A stretch of 49,449 nucleotides of DNA from an uncultured Methylococcaceae bacterium (GTDB taxonomy: Bacteria > Pseudomonadota > Gammaproteobacteria > Methylococcales > Methylomonadaceae), in the NCBI GenBank assembly GCA_903866825.1, contig CAIPPE010000323.1:1-49449 (forward strand). Direction: 5' to 3'. Each line of letters starts with the position of its first letter. The stretch's first letter is position 1. Both the position numbers and the translations under genes were made by a program. Positions 29,458 to 41,901 of the stretch are shown here, one piece after another. Below the pieces are notes generated by a model that was not told where the DNA came from, did no database searches, and was given only the letters and a program-made list of their open reading frames with translations.

Positions 29458-30867
29458 CTACAAGCTATAGTACAAATCGTATTCAGCTGGGTGAGTACTC
29501 ATACGTAAACGAGTCACTTCTTCCATCTTCAACGCGATATAGCCATCGATTACATCATCAGTGAAAACACCACCTTTTTTCAAGAACTCACGATCCACAT
29601 CTAATGCTTCCAGCGCTTGATCAAATGAATGACAAACTTGCGGGATAAGCTTCGCTTCCTCAGCGGGTAAATCATACAAGTCCTTATCCATAGCCTCGCC
29701 AGGGTGGATTTTGTTTTGAATACCATCTAAACCAGCTAACAACATAGCAGAGAATGCTAAGTAAGGATTAGCTGTTGAATCTGGGAAACGCACTTCGATA
29801 CGACGACCTTTTGGGTTGTTAACAAAAGGAATACGAATTGACGCAGAACGGTTACGAGCTGAGTAAGCTAACATAACAGGGGCTTCAAAACCTGGTACTA
29901 AACGCTTGTAACTGTTAGTAGAGGCATTAGTAAAAGCATTTAATGCTCTAGCGTGCTTAATGATGCCGCCAATGTAATACAACGCTGTTTCTGACAAGCC
30001 GCCGTATAAATCACCGGTAAACAGATTAACACCGTCTTTAGCTAAAGATTGGTGCACGTGCATCCCGCTACCGTTATCACCCACTAATGGCTTTGGCATG
30101 AACGTAGCCGTTTTGCCATAAGCATGAGCAATATTAGCTACTACATATTTTAACTCTAAAACTTCATCTGCTTTTTTTACTAGCGTGTTAAATTTAACAC
30201 CAATTTCACATTGACCTGCAGTAGCAACTTCATGATGATGCACCTCAACAACCAAGCCCATCTCTTCAAGCGTGTTGCACATTGCTGAACGAATGTCCTG
30301 AAAAGAGTCCACAGGAGGTACTGGAAAATACCCCCCTTTAACACCTGGACGGTGACCTGTGTTTCCATCAGGATACACTTTTTCTGAGTTCCAACCCGCT
30401 TCTTCAGAATCAATTTTATAAAATGAGCCACTGATATCAGTGCCCCAACGAACATCATCAAAGATAAAAAATTCATTTTCTGGACCAAAAAACGCAGTGT
30501 CTGCAATACCGGTTGATTTTAAATATTGCTCTGCGCGCTTAGCTAACGAACGCGGATCACGCTCATAACCTTGCAAATTTTTTGGCTCGATGATGTCACA
30601 ACGTAAAATTAAAGTGTTATCATCAAAAAATGGATCAATAACTGCTGTTGTTGGATCAGGCAATAAAATCATGTCTGATTCATTGATGTGCTTCCAACCT
30701 GCCACAGAAGAACCGTCAAACATATTACCTTCTTCAAAGGTATCTTCATCAATAGTATGAGCAGGAAATGTAACGTGTTGCTCTTTACCACGGGTATCAA
30801 CAAAGCGAAAATCAACGTATTTAATATCGTTTTCTTCAATCAACTTTAATACTTTTTCTACAGACAT
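29458..30867 (-). CDS. glnA: Glutamine synthetase type I
   Basis: A 469-residue dodecameric enzyme making glutamine from glutamate, ammonia and ATP. Signatures are [28 protein letters not shown] and the ATP-binding [10 protein letters not shown]. The adenylylation Tyr is in [12 protein letters not shown], so it is the GlnE-regulated type. A GGGGA ribosome site lies before the ATG. Upstream I could not find a GG-N10-GC sigma-54 promoter on this strand. A sigma-70-like TTGATT-N18-TATAAT is present, and an NtrC box about 215 bases upstream is shared with the divergent porin gene. Confidence 0.97.
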   Translation of the reverse strand: MSVEKVLKLIEENDIKYVDFRFVDTRGKEQHVTFPAHTIDEDTFEEGNMFDGSSVAGWKHINESDMILLPDPTTAVIDPFFDDNTLILRCDIIEPKNLQGYERDPRSLAKRAEQYLKSTGIADTAFFGPENEFFIFDDVRWGTDISGSFYKIDSEEAGWNSEKVYPDGNTGHRPGVKGGYFPVPPVDSFQDIRSAMCNTLEEMGLVVEVHHHEVATAGQCEIGVKFNTLVKKADEVLELKYVVANIAHAYGKTATFMPKPLVGDNGSGMHVHQSLAKDGVNLFTGDLYGGLSETALYYIGGIIKHARALNAFTNASTNSYKRLVPGFEAPVMLAYSARNRSASIRIPFVNNPKGRRIEVRFPDSTANPYLAFSAMLLAGLDGIQNKIHPGEAMDKDLYDLPAEEAKLIPQVCHSFDQALEALDVDREFLKKGGVFTDDVIDGYIALKMEEVTRLRMSTHPAEYDLYYSL

Positions 30868-31036
30868 TTAAATAGTCCCCATTGTGTTAGTTGTTATTGT
30901 TATTGTTATGTGTGTGTTTTGCCAAACATTATAAAGATACCATTTTTCTTGCTCAATTAGCCACTAAAAAAGTAACAAGGCTATTTAAAGTATAATAAAT
31001 CAAAAGCACTAACAAACATTTGTTAAGACACAACAA

Positions 31037-31066
31037 ATTATAGCTTTTTGCACACTTTTAAATCAA
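31037..31066 (-). promoter_or_regulatory. Possible sigma-70 promoter of glnA
   Basis: The minus strand has TTGATT, an 18-base spacer and TATAAT. It would give a leader of about 160 bases. The region is A+T-rich, so chance matches are likely. The 397-bp gap between glnA and the porin holds this, an NtrC box and the porin's sigma-54 promoter. Confidence 0.4.
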
Positions 31067-31080
31067 AGCATCATTAAATA

Positions 31081-31097
31081 CGCACCATTACGGATCA
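31081..31097 (+). promoter_or_regulatory. NtrC-like box between glnA and porin
   Basis: CGCACC-ATTAC-GGATCA matches the box form seen at ntrBC and glnK. Its centre is about 96 bp upstream of the predicted porin start. A weaker relative, TGCACA-CTTTT-AAATCA, lies 32 bp further up (31049-31065). It could act on both divergent genes. Confidence 0.68.
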
Positions 31098-31158
31098 AAA
31101 ATAAATAAAAATTTTTGCATAATTAAGTAACACATTGTATTATAAAGATATAAATGAT

Positions 31159-31174
31159 TGGCACAAGTCCTGCT
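31159..31174 (+). promoter_or_regulatory. Sigma-54 promoter of the porin gene
   Basis: The plus strand reads TGGCAC-AAGTC-CTGCT, nearly identical to the glnK promoter (TGGCAC-AGTCT-CTGCT) with exact GG-N10-GC spacing. The predicted start is near 31185, about 80 bases before the porin ATG. Confidence 0.85.
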
Positions 31175-31264
31175 ATCGTTATTTCAGTGTTCTTTGTCTA
31201 GTTACCAAAGGAGTTGTTATTTAACAACAGAGCACCATTTTTTAAGTCATTAAGAGGAATTAAA

Positions 31265-32608
31265 ATGAAACAACTACCTATAAGCAAAAGCCAGGTAATC
31301 ATCGCTGCTGCGAGTGGACTTTTGTCACTTACACTTAGCGCAACACAAGCCCAGGCTGCAGGTGCAATACCATCACTGACAGGTTACGACATTAATGAAT
31401 CCAGCTTCTTGAAAGATAACGGAATAACAGTCAATGGCAACGCTAATGCTGGCATTACCTACAATGGTAACAACCCTACCAATGGCTTTAACGGCCCGGT
31501 TACTTTTGGCGATCGATCAAGCGAATTCCAGTTAAACCAATTAAACCTGTCCATCCAAAAAGCGGTCGCTACAGAAGGCGATAAATGGAGTTTCGGCGGT
31601 CGTTTTGATGCCATGTTTGGTACTGATTCCATCTTTACCCAAGCCTACGGCGTACCAGCTTTCAACCCCAATTCGCCTGGACAAGCACTTAGCAGAAACA
31701 ACTGGGATTTAAACATTTTAGGTACAGCAGGCAATCGCTTTTACGGCATCGCTTTACCCCAAGCTTATTTAGAAACCTACGTCCCTGTCGGCAATGGTCT
31801 AGATGTTAAACTGGGCCACTTTTATACACCTATTGGGTATGAAACTGTACCGGCCAATGAAAACTTCTTCTACACCCATGCTTACACCATGCAATATGGC
31901 GAACCTTTCACGCACACTGGCGCATTGGGTAACTATGCGTTCAGTTCAAACTGGTCAGCAATGGGTGGCGTTACAACTGGCAGTGCAACCGGTGGCTGGG
32001 ACGGCGGCTTTAACCAACAACTAAGCAACTGGAGTGGTATCGGTGGCGTAACCTGGACTAGCGATGACAAAGGCTCATCTGCTAATGTCAGCGGTACTTA
32101 TGGTGCAGCCTCATCATTAAGCAGTCATGCATGGGCGCTATACAGTATCGTATTAAAACATAACTTTACTGACAAAACCCATTTCGTACTACAACATGAT
32201 CACGGCTTTGCTAATGCAGTCTATGGCGCAGATGGGTCTATTCAAGATGCACAATGGTACGGCGTTAACTCTCACCTGTACTATGATATAAAAGACAACA
32301 TATCAGTCGGCATGCGTGCTGAATGGTTCCGCGATCAAAATGGTTTCCGAGTAGCTCAAGCTGGTCGTATAGCTGGCGCTGTTAATGGTAGCGGCTATAG
32401 TTACGCTGGCCAATATTATGGCGCAGCTGCAGCCAGCTATTACGAACTTACCTGGGGCGTAAACTGGAAGCCGGTGACATGGCTGAACTTACGTCCAAAC
32501 GTCCGCTATGACCGTGTCGATGGAACCCAAGCAGGCACTGCTTACACCCCATTTGGCGGACATAATGACCAAGTCTTATTCTCTAATGACTTTATTGTTA
32601 CCTTCTAA
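31265..32608 (+). CDS. Outer-membrane beta-barrel porin (BBP2/OmpL-like)
   Basis: A 447-residue protein with a signal peptide (about 1-33, ending ATQAQAAG) and a long series of alternating, aromatic-rich strands, ending in Phe (SNDFIVTF) as outer-membrane barrels do. The pattern FQLNQLNLSIQKAV, PQAYLETYVPV and KLGHFYTPIGYE is typical of the putative beta-barrel porin-2 family. The substrate is unknown. The ATG at 31265 has an AGAGGA ribosome site; the frame is open upstream, but those residues precede a normal signal peptide. A sigma-54 promoter and NtrC box upstream suggest it is made under nitrogen limitation, perhaps to admit a nitrogen source. Confidence 0.87.
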   Translation: MKQLPISKSQVIIAAASGLLSLTLSATQAQAAGAIPSLTGYDINESSFLKDNGITVNGNANAGITYNGNNPTNGFNGPVTFGDRSSEFQLNQLNLSIQKAVATEGDKWSFGGRFDAMFGTDSIFTQAYGVPAFNPNSPGQALSRNNWDLNILGTAGNRFYGIALPQAYLETYVPVGNGLDVKLGHFYTPIGYETVPANENFFYTHAYTMQYGEPFTHTGALGNYAFSSNWSAMGGVTTGSATGGWDGGFNQQLSNWSGIGGVTWTSDDKGSSANVSGTYGAASSLSSHAWALYSIVLKHNFTDKTHFVLQHDHGFANAVYGADGSIQDAQWYGVNSHLYYDIKDNISVGMRAEWFRDQNGFRVAQAGRIAGAVNGSGYSYAGQYYGAAAASYYELTWGVNWKPVTWLNLRPNVRYDRVDGTQAGTAYTPFGGHNDQVLFSNDFIVTF

Positions 32609-32634
32609 AGATAACAACCGCTCTATACCGCTTT

Positions 32635-32662
32635 AAAAATGCGCCTTCGGGCGCATTTTTTT
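32635..32662 (+). terminator. Rho-independent terminator after porin
   Basis: An 11-bp stem AAAAATGCGCC/GGCGCATTTTT is closed by a TTCG tetraloop and runs into a T-tract. It lies 27 bases after the porin stop and separates it from glnN. Confidence 0.93.
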
Positions 32663-32699
32663 GCTCAAACACAAAGCGTTACTTTCTATTCGCTGACAA

Positions 32700-32745
32700 C
32701 GCATCATCCTGGTGCAAAATAATATCAATGCACCAGAACAATTCA
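32700..32745 (+). promoter_or_regulatory. NtrC-like boxes upstream of glnN
   Basis: CGCATC-ATCCT-GGTGCA (32700-32716) is a strong box. A second, weaker one is TGCACC-AGAAC-AATTCA (32729-32745). Their centres are 29 bp apart, as at glnK. The inner half-sites form a perfect inverted repeat CTGGTGCA...TGCACCAG. They lie about 120-150 bp upstream of the predicted glnN start. Confidence 0.68.
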
Positions 32746-32831
32746 CCAGATAGACTTGTGCTTACTAGTAACTAACATCAACAGTTGGCTATTCCCAGAC
32801 TAGAGCACTTAATTCAGACAATTTTAATAAC

Positions 32832-32847
32832 TGGTTCAATAATTGCT
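32832..32847 (+). promoter_or_regulatory. Sigma-54 promoter of glnN
   Basis: The plus strand reads TGGTTC-AATAA-TTGCT, with exact spacing and a perfect -12 element, like the ntrBC promoter. The predicted start is near 32857, about 40 bases before the ATG. Confidence 0.75.
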
Positions 32848-32896
32848 ATAAATTTATAACAAACAAACCAAACTCACTAAGATACAGGGGAAAATT

Positions 32897-35071
32897 ATGA
32901 CTGGAAATGCCGCCCGCATTCAAGCTGTCCAAAACATCACTAACCGTCAACCAATGCCCGTTTCAAAGCCAGACTCGTTGGCTAATCTTTGGGCTAGTGA
33001 TGTATTTACTCTCAGTAAAATGAAAGAAAGCCTGCCTAAAGAAGTTTTTAAATCAGTCAAGAAAACAATCGAAACTGGAGAAGCCCTGGATGTTTCAGTT
33101 GCAGATGTAGTCGCCTTAGCCATGAAAGATTGGGCCTTATCAAAAGGTGCGTTATATTATGCCCACGTCTTTTATCCTTTAACCAATGCTACCGCAGAAA
33201 AACACGATGGATTTATTTCTGTCCAGAGCGATGGCTCGGTTATCTCTGAATTTGGTGGTAAAGTATTAGTACAAGGCGAACCTGACGGTTCATCATTCCC
33301 TAATGGTGGCATCCGCTCTACATTTGAAGCACGTGGTTATACAGCATGGGACGTAACCAGCCCAGCTTACATCATGACCACCGATAACGGTTCAACACTT
33401 TGCATTCCAACTGTTTTCGTATCTTGGACAGGTGAAGCACTGGATAAAAAAACACCTCTACTTCGCTCTAATGCGGCCATGAACAAAGCGGCAAAAAGAG
33501 TACTTTCCTTATTGGGCAATACTGAAATTGCTCCGGTTAATTCAAGCTGTGGAGCAGAACAAGAATACTTTCTGGTCGATGCAAATTTCGTCAATACCCG
33601 CCCTGACTTGCTGTTATCGGGCCGTACCTTATTAGGCGCATCGCCTGCCAAAGGCCAACAATTTGACGATCATTACTTTGGTGCTATTCCAGAACGTATC
33701 CAGGTATACATGCAAGATGTTGAAGAACAACTCTATCGTTTAGGCATTCCAGCAAAAACTCGCCATAACGAAGTAGCACCTGGCCAGTTTGAAATCGCTC
33801 CATTCCATGAAGCTGCAAATGTCGCCACTGATCATCAACAGCTCATCATGACTGTGTTAAAAAACACAGCCAAAAAACACGGACTCGTCTGTTTGCTGCA
33901 CGAAAAACCATTTAAGGGTATCAATGGTTCAGGCAAACACGTTAACTGGTCAGTGGGTAATGCTACACAAGGCAACTTACTCGATCCTGGCCACACTCCA
34001 CACTCAAATACTCAATTTTTGCTATTCTGTGGCGCAGTAATACGAGGCGTACATAAATACGGCCCACTGTTACGTGCCGCTATCGCCTCAGCCAGTAACG
34101 ATCATAGATTAGGCGCGAATGAAGCACCTCCAGCTATCATGTCGGTATACTTGGGATCACAACTAGATAATGTTTTTGAGCAAATTAGCCAAGGTAAAAT
34201 CACTGGTTCATTAAATGCAGGCATAATGGACTTGGGTATTTCCACCCTTCCCACTTTTAACAAAGATGCTGGAGACAGAAACCGTACTTCTCCTTTTGCA
34301 TTTACGGGCAACCGTTTTGAATTCCGTGCCGTAGGCTCAGGTCAATCGGTTGCAGGCCCATTAGTTTCAATGAACACTTTATTAGCTGATTCACTTAACT
34401 GGGTTGCTGATAGCTTAGAAGATCAATTATCAAAAGGTAAGGATCTTGATTCAGCCATATTGTCTACACTCAAAGAAATTATCGACAACCATGGCGCTGT
34501 TGTATTTAGTGGCAATGGTTATTCCGCTGAATGGCATAAAATAGCTGTTGAAGAACGTGGTCTTGCTAACCTCAAAACAGCAGCTGATGCACTCCCTGTT
34601 TTAAAAGAAAAATATATCGAAGAGTTATTTGACAAACTCGGCGTTTTATCACCCGTTGAATTAGCTAGCCGCTTTGAGATTTACGCTGAGCAATACATTC
34701 TAGCTATCGAAGTTGAAGCCAAATTAGTCGTCAGCATGGTTAAAACAGGGATTTACCCAGCTGTACTCAAATACTTATCAGATTTATCTTCTACATTAAG
34801 CAGCCTGAAAAGTAATGGCATTGAACTGGATAATAGTCGCTTAACACTGATTAGTGAGCAACTAAATTCATTAACAACAACTGTAGATACATTGAAATCA
34901 GCTATTGCTCAGCATGATTTTGAGAGTATTGAAGAGCACTTGCAATTCAGCGCAAAAACCATTCGTCCATTAATGGATGAAGCACGTAGCTATGCTGATG
35001 CGCTTGAAAGTGAAGTATCTGATGAATTATGGCCATTCCCAACTTATCAAGAAATGTTGTTTATTAAATAA
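32897..35071 (+). CDS. glnN: Glutamine synthetase type III
   Basis: A 724-residue enzyme of the GSIII family, which has the same reaction as GlnA but is much larger. It lacks the GSI adenylylation site. Family features include the N-terminal RPxPVSKP-like segment ([13 protein letters not shown]), [47 protein letters not shown] and [23 protein letters not shown], plus a long helical C-terminal part (about 560-700). Type III enzymes are typical of Bacteroidetes and cyanobacteria and are sporadic in gammaproteobacteria, so transfer in the past is possible, though base use does not look foreign. A GGGGA ribosome site precedes the ATG. The upstream sigma-54 promoter and NtrC boxes indicate induction by nitrogen limitation. 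Confidence 0.95.
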   Translation: MTGNAARIQAVQNITNRQPMPVSKPDSLANLWASDVFTLSKMKESLPKEVFKSVKKTIETGEALDVSVADVVALAMKDWALSKGALYYAHVFYPLTNATAEKHDGFISVQSDGSVISEFGGKVLVQGEPDGSSFPNGGIRSTFEARGYTAWDVTSPAYIMTTDNGSTLCIPTVFVSWTGEALDKKTPLLRSNAAMNKAAKRVLSLLGNTEIAPVNSSCGAEQEYFLVDANFVNTRPDLLLSGRTLLGASPAKGQQFDDHYFGAIPERIQVYMQDVEEQLYRLGIPAKTRHNEVAPGQFEIAPFHEAANVATDHQQLIMTVLKNTAKKHGLVCLLHEKPFKGINGSGKHVNWSVGNATQGNLLDPGHTPHSNTQFLLFCGAVIRGVHKYGPLLRAAIASASNDHRLGANEAPPAIMSVYLGSQLDNVFEQISQGKITGSLNAGIMDLGISTLPTFNKDAGDRNRTSPFAFTGNRFEFRAVGSGQSVAGPLVSMNTLLADSLNWVADSLEDQLSKGKDLDSAILSTLKEIIDNHGAVVFSGNGYSAEWHKIAVEERGLANLKTAADALPVLKEKYIEELFDKLGVLSPVELASRFEIYAEQYILAIEVEAKLVVSMVKTGIYPAVLKYLSDLSSTLSSLKSNGIELDNSRLTLISEQLNSLTTTVDTLKSAIAQHDFESIEEHLQFSAKTIRPLMDEARSYADALESEVSDELWPFPTYQEMLFIK

Positions 35072-35090
35072 TTAACAACATCAATAGTAA

Positions 35091-35128
35091 AGAAACACGG
35101 TCGCCTATTAATAGATAACCGTGTTTCT
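35091..35128 (+). terminator. Hairpin terminator after glnN
   Basis: An 11-bp perfect stem AGAAACACGGT/ACCGTGTTTCT with a 16-base loop lies 20 bases after the glnN stop and before the convergent truD end. The T-run is short and inside the stem, so termination may be moderate. Confidence 0.7.
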
Positions 35129-35183
35129 CGTATTATCGTGCGCGATACTGTGTGAAATTGAAAGCTTTTAACCTAAACTCACA

Positions 35184-36209
35184 TTATTCTTTAATAATTT
35201 CACGTAATACAGAGGTCGCATAACTACCTGCTGGAAGAGTAAAAACTAATTCCAATACTTCTTCTGGAATAAATTGCCACTGTAAATCACTGACATTAAC
35301 CCGCAATGCCCGTCTATCAGTTTCAACGCCGAAAGCAACTAATCCTTCAACTAATTGTGGATAAGCATCAGCAATACACTTCTCAAGAGCCAATACATCA
35401 CCCGAAACACCGACATCTCCTTTGCCGAATAAAGCACCTGTAGGATGAATTTCTTTTTCAGCTAAACGTCGAATGATTTCAGGATCCGACTCACTTGATT
35501 TAAAACTACTATTTGATAAATCAAAGACGTAAGTATCACCCTTAAGCGGTTGATTCCAATTTTCATGGTCAACCCGATAAGCCAGGATTTGATTAAACAA
35601 ATAAGACCGCACCGCTGATAAATATAGACTGCGTTGCTCACGTCCAACCTTAGCCCCCAGAAACATTACCAGCGCTTTATTGACGTTTTGCCCTTCGTTG
35701 CCAAACCGTTGAGAGCCATAATAGTTGGCAATGCCATTGTTCTTCATGGCCTCTAGTTGCGCTATTGTTTGATCTTTATCACCCTGCCAATCCCGAACCC
35801 TCAGCTTAAAACTATTACCCGATAAGACACCACGCTTTAACTTACGGGCATGGCGTACACTTTGCAGTACTTTCATGCTGTCTGTTTCAAACACTGCCCA
35901 ATCGGGATCGGCTTTACCCGGCAACCAAACACTAAACCATTGTGTGGTGATGGCATGACGATCTTTTAATCCCGCATAACTGACATCACGCTGCCGAACA
36001 TTTGCAAACCTCGCTAACTGCCTGGCGACATACTCTGTATTTTCGCCTTTCTTTTCTATTTGGAGAAACGCATGTTCACCGCTTCCTGAAGGTTCAAAAG
36101 CCAAGTTTTCTTTAACAATAAAGTCCTCTGGTAAAGACCGTATCTTACCGGTACCCGCAGGTTGACCATAGACATAAGGCCAAAGAGGCATTTGAATAGT
36201 TTGCATCAT
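35184..36209 (-). CDS. truD: tRNA pseudouridine(13) synthase TruD
   Basis: A 341-residue enzyme that makes pseudouridine 13 in tRNA(Glu). The catalytic Asp is Asp83 in AGLKDRHAITTQWFS. Other family motifs are PEDFIVKENLAFEPSGSGEH, NYYGSQRFG and PLKGDTYVF. Two adjacent ATG codons make the exact start uncertain by one residue. It lies 138 bases after ispF in the ftsB-ispD-ispF-truD order; a REP-like element sits in that gap. Confidence 0.95.
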   Translation of the reverse strand: MMQTIQMPLWPYVYGQPAGTGKIRSLPEDFIVKENLAFEPSGSGEHAFLQIEKKGENTEYVARQLARFANVRQRDVSYAGLKDRHAITTQWFSVWLPGKADPDWAVFETDSMKVLQSVRHARKLKRGVLSGNSFKLRVRDWQGDKDQTIAQLEAMKNNGIANYYGSQRFGNEGQNVNKALVMFLGAKVGREQRSLYLSAVRSYLFNQILAYRVDHENWNQPLKGDTYVFDLSNSSFKSSESDPEIIRRLAEKEIHPTGALFGKGDVGVSGDVLALEKCIADAYPQLVEGLVAFGVETDRRALRVNVSDLQWQFIPEEVLELVFTLPAGSYATSVLREIIKE

Positions 36210-36287
36210 TTGATTTAGCTAATCCTTGTGGGCAACAAACTCACTGCCATTAAGTTAGAGGAATTCAGTAGGATTGACTCCATGATA

Positions 36288-36310
36288 ATCGTGGCTAAAG
36301 CCACTCCTGC
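36288..36310 (-). repeat. REP-like palindromic element
   Basis: On the minus strand the sequence reads GCAGGAGTGGCTTTAGCCACGAT: a GGAG tetranucleotide directly before a hairpin GTGGCT-TT-AGCCAC. This matches the build of bacterial REP elements (a GGAG or GTAG head plus a palindromic stem), which are mobilised by RAYT transposases. Only one copy is visible in this window. Confidence 0.6.
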
Positions 36311-36347
36311 AATAAAACCTTAACTTGAGACAGTAAGGCAAAGGTGT

Positions 36348-36821
36348 TTATTTTTCAATCAGCGCCACTGCTTGCACAGCAATGCCTTCTTTACGACCTT
36401 CAAATCCCAGCTTTTCTGTTGTGGTTGCTTTAACATTGATACAATCAATATCTACTTTTAAATCGTCAGCAATATTGGCACACATTGTCACAATATGCGG
36501 TGCCATTTTAGGTGCCTGCGCGATAATAGTAATATCAGCATTAACTAATAAATAGCCTTTCTGTTGCACGATCTGATAAACATGGCGTAACAATACCCGA
36601 CTATCAGCACCTTTAAACTCTGGATCTGTATCAGGAAAGTGTTTACCGATATCACCTAATGCAGCAGCACCCAATAAGGCATCACATAAGGCATGTAACA
36701 CCACATCTCCATCAGAATGCGCTTCCAGACCTTGTTCATAGGGAATCTTAACCCCGCCTAAAATAACATCACCGCCGTCTTTAAAACGGTGTACATCATA
36801 GCCCATACCTACTCTAATCAT
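36348..36821 (-). CDS. ispF: 2-C-methyl-D-erythritol 2,4-cyclodiphosphate synthase
   Basis: A 157-residue trimeric zinc enzyme of the MEP isoprenoid pathway. The metal ligands Asp9 and His11 (GMGYDVHRF) and His43 ([12 protein letters not shown]) are present, as are [15 protein letters not shown] and [13 protein letters not shown]. It overlaps ispD by eight bases, so the two enzymes of the same pathway are coupled. Confidence 0.97.
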   Translation of the reverse strand: MIRVGMGYDVHRFKDGGDVILGGVKIPYEQGLEAHSDGDVVLHALCDALLGAAALGDIGKHFPDTDPEFKGADSRVLLRHVYQIVQQKGYLLVNADITIIAQAPKMAPHIVTMCANIADDLKVDIDCINVKATTTEKLGFEGRKEGIAVQAVALIEK

Positions 36822-37509
36822 GTTGATGCTCCATATAAAATTGCGCTAATGCCAAGTCTTCGGGCCGAGTAATTTTGATATTGTCGGGGCGACCCTCAAC
36901 AATCTTTGGCTGTAAACCTTGTAATTCAAGGGCACTCGCTTCATCAGTGATGGCTGGATTGCCTTCCGCTATTTCCAGCGCCAGCTTTAAACTGCCATAG
37001 CGAAACATCTGTGGCGTCAAAGCTCGCCAAATATGACTTCTGTCCAAGGTTCCTAGAATACTCCCACTCTGTACATTTTTTAAGGTGTCATGTGAGGATA
37101 AAGCCAGAATTCCTCCTACCGCATCATCAGCTAATGAATCGATAAGAAAATGGATATCTGTTGATGTAATACAAGGCCTGGCAGCATCATGAACCAAGAT
37201 CCAGTCATTATCAGAGGCTAAATCCCGTATTGATTTTAAAGCCGAAAGCACTGAATCTGCCCGTTCTTTTCCACCCGCTGCGGTGATAACCTTGTCGTGG
37301 GCTGAAACTTCGAGTTCAGGCCAATAAGGATCTTCTATCGATATTGCAACCGCAACAGCCTCAAAAACACCGGCGCTTAACAAGCGGTACAACGTATGTT
37401 CAATTACTGTCTTGCCCGCTAACTCTAAATATTGCTTAGGTCGATCTGCATTCATCCGCTTACCGACCCCCGCTGCAGGCACCACAGCCCAAAATTTTAC
37501 TGAATCCAT
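36814..37509 (-). CDS. ispD: 2-C-methyl-D-erythritol 4-phosphate cytidylyltransferase
   Basis: A 231-residue MEP-pathway enzyme that couples MEP to CMP. The CTP-binding motif [20 protein letters not shown], the VHDAARPCI motif and the C-terminal [16 protein letters not shown] are all present. A hairpin terminator lies between ftsB and ispD, so ispDF probably has its own promoter in the roughly 80 bases upstream. Confidence 0.96.
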   Translation of the reverse strand: MDSVKFWAVVPAAGVGKRMNADRPKQYLELAGKTVIEHTLYRLLSAGVFEAVAVAISIEDPYWPELEVSAHDKVITAAGGKERADSVLSALKSIRDLASDNDWILVHDAARPCITSTDIHFLIDSLADDAVGGILALSSHDTLKNVQSGSILGTLDRSHIWRALTPQMFRYGSLKLALEIAEGNPAITDEASALELQGLQPKIVEGRPDNIKITRPEDLALAQFYMEHQHD

Positions 37510-37589
37510 TTTAAATCTTCTTAACTAAGTTACTCAACAGCCTACCCAATTGCTATAGGATAGTTAAATTGGCGTTGCTATCAAAAAAG

Positions 37590-37638
37590 AAAAGGCGGAA
37601 GACTAAGAGTATCATTCACTATTAATCTTCCGCCTTTT
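37590..37638 (-). terminator. Terminator between ftsB and ispD
   Basis: A 13-bp perfect stem AAAAGGCGGAAGA/TCTTCCGCCTTTT with a 23-base loop lies 15 bases after the ftsB stop. On the minus strand the stem is followed by CTTTTTT. Confidence 0.83.
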
Positions 37639-37652
37639 ATCTGTGTTCAATT

Positions 37653-37928
37653 TTATTCAAGAATCTGAAAAAAAGTCTCTCCTTCCCTAATCATCCCTAG
37701 CTCTTCCCTGGCTCGTTCCTCTAAGGTTTCCCGTCCATTTCTTAAATCCTCCACCTCTGCATAAAGGGCTTTATTACGGGCACTTTTCTTTTCAACTTCA
37801 ATATTCAGTTCATTAAGCTTCTGCTGATAAGCCATGACTTGCTTAACTCCCCCGTTGCCAGTGGCATACCACAGCCGATACTGCAACAAACCAATCAACA
37901 CAACGACAACAGCGAGAAGAATCTTCAT
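37653..37928 (-). CDS. ftsB: Cell division protein FtsB
   Basis: A 91-residue bitopic protein of the divisome FtsQLB complex. It has a membrane helix (about 2-20), a leucine-zipper coiled coil (about 28-65) and the conserved C-terminal RAREELGMIREGETFFQI. It lies between eno (about 75 bases upstream) and ispD, the standard context. Confidence 0.94.
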   Translation of the reverse strand: MKILLAVVVVLIGLLQYRLWYATGNGGVKQVMAYQQKLNELNIEVEKKSARNKALYAEVEDLRNGRETLEERAREELGMIREGETFFQILE

Positions 37929-38004
37929 AACTTTAAATTAAAATTAAACAACAAAGGATACAGGAAATAAATAACTATATCCTTTGCTTACACCCTAAAA
38001 AATC

Positions 38005-41758
<3,754 letters not shown>

Positions 41759-41822
41759 TTAAAATGTTTTGGATTCAGAGGAAAACTGATGACAGCTCAA
41801 GAAAATCTTAACTATTTTAATC

Positions 41823-41846
41823 GACAATGAACCTGTCGTCATTGTC
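41823..41846. repeat. Inverted repeat between tilS and pyrG
   Basis: GACAATGA and TCATTGTC form an 8-bp perfect stem around an 8-base loop. On the minus strand, the direction of both genes, no T-run follows, so it may be a weak terminator of tilS or a leader structure for pyrG. Confidence 0.45.
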
Positions 41847-41901
41847 TTTTATAAAGCATTAGTCAGATACCTTAAGCTAAACTGGTTAATTCACCCTAAT
41901 T

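Noticed and set aside
30921-30965. TTGGCA- and GTGGCT-like sequences as a glnA sigma-54 promoter
   Set aside because: No GC lies at the required distance; the nearest is two bases too close.
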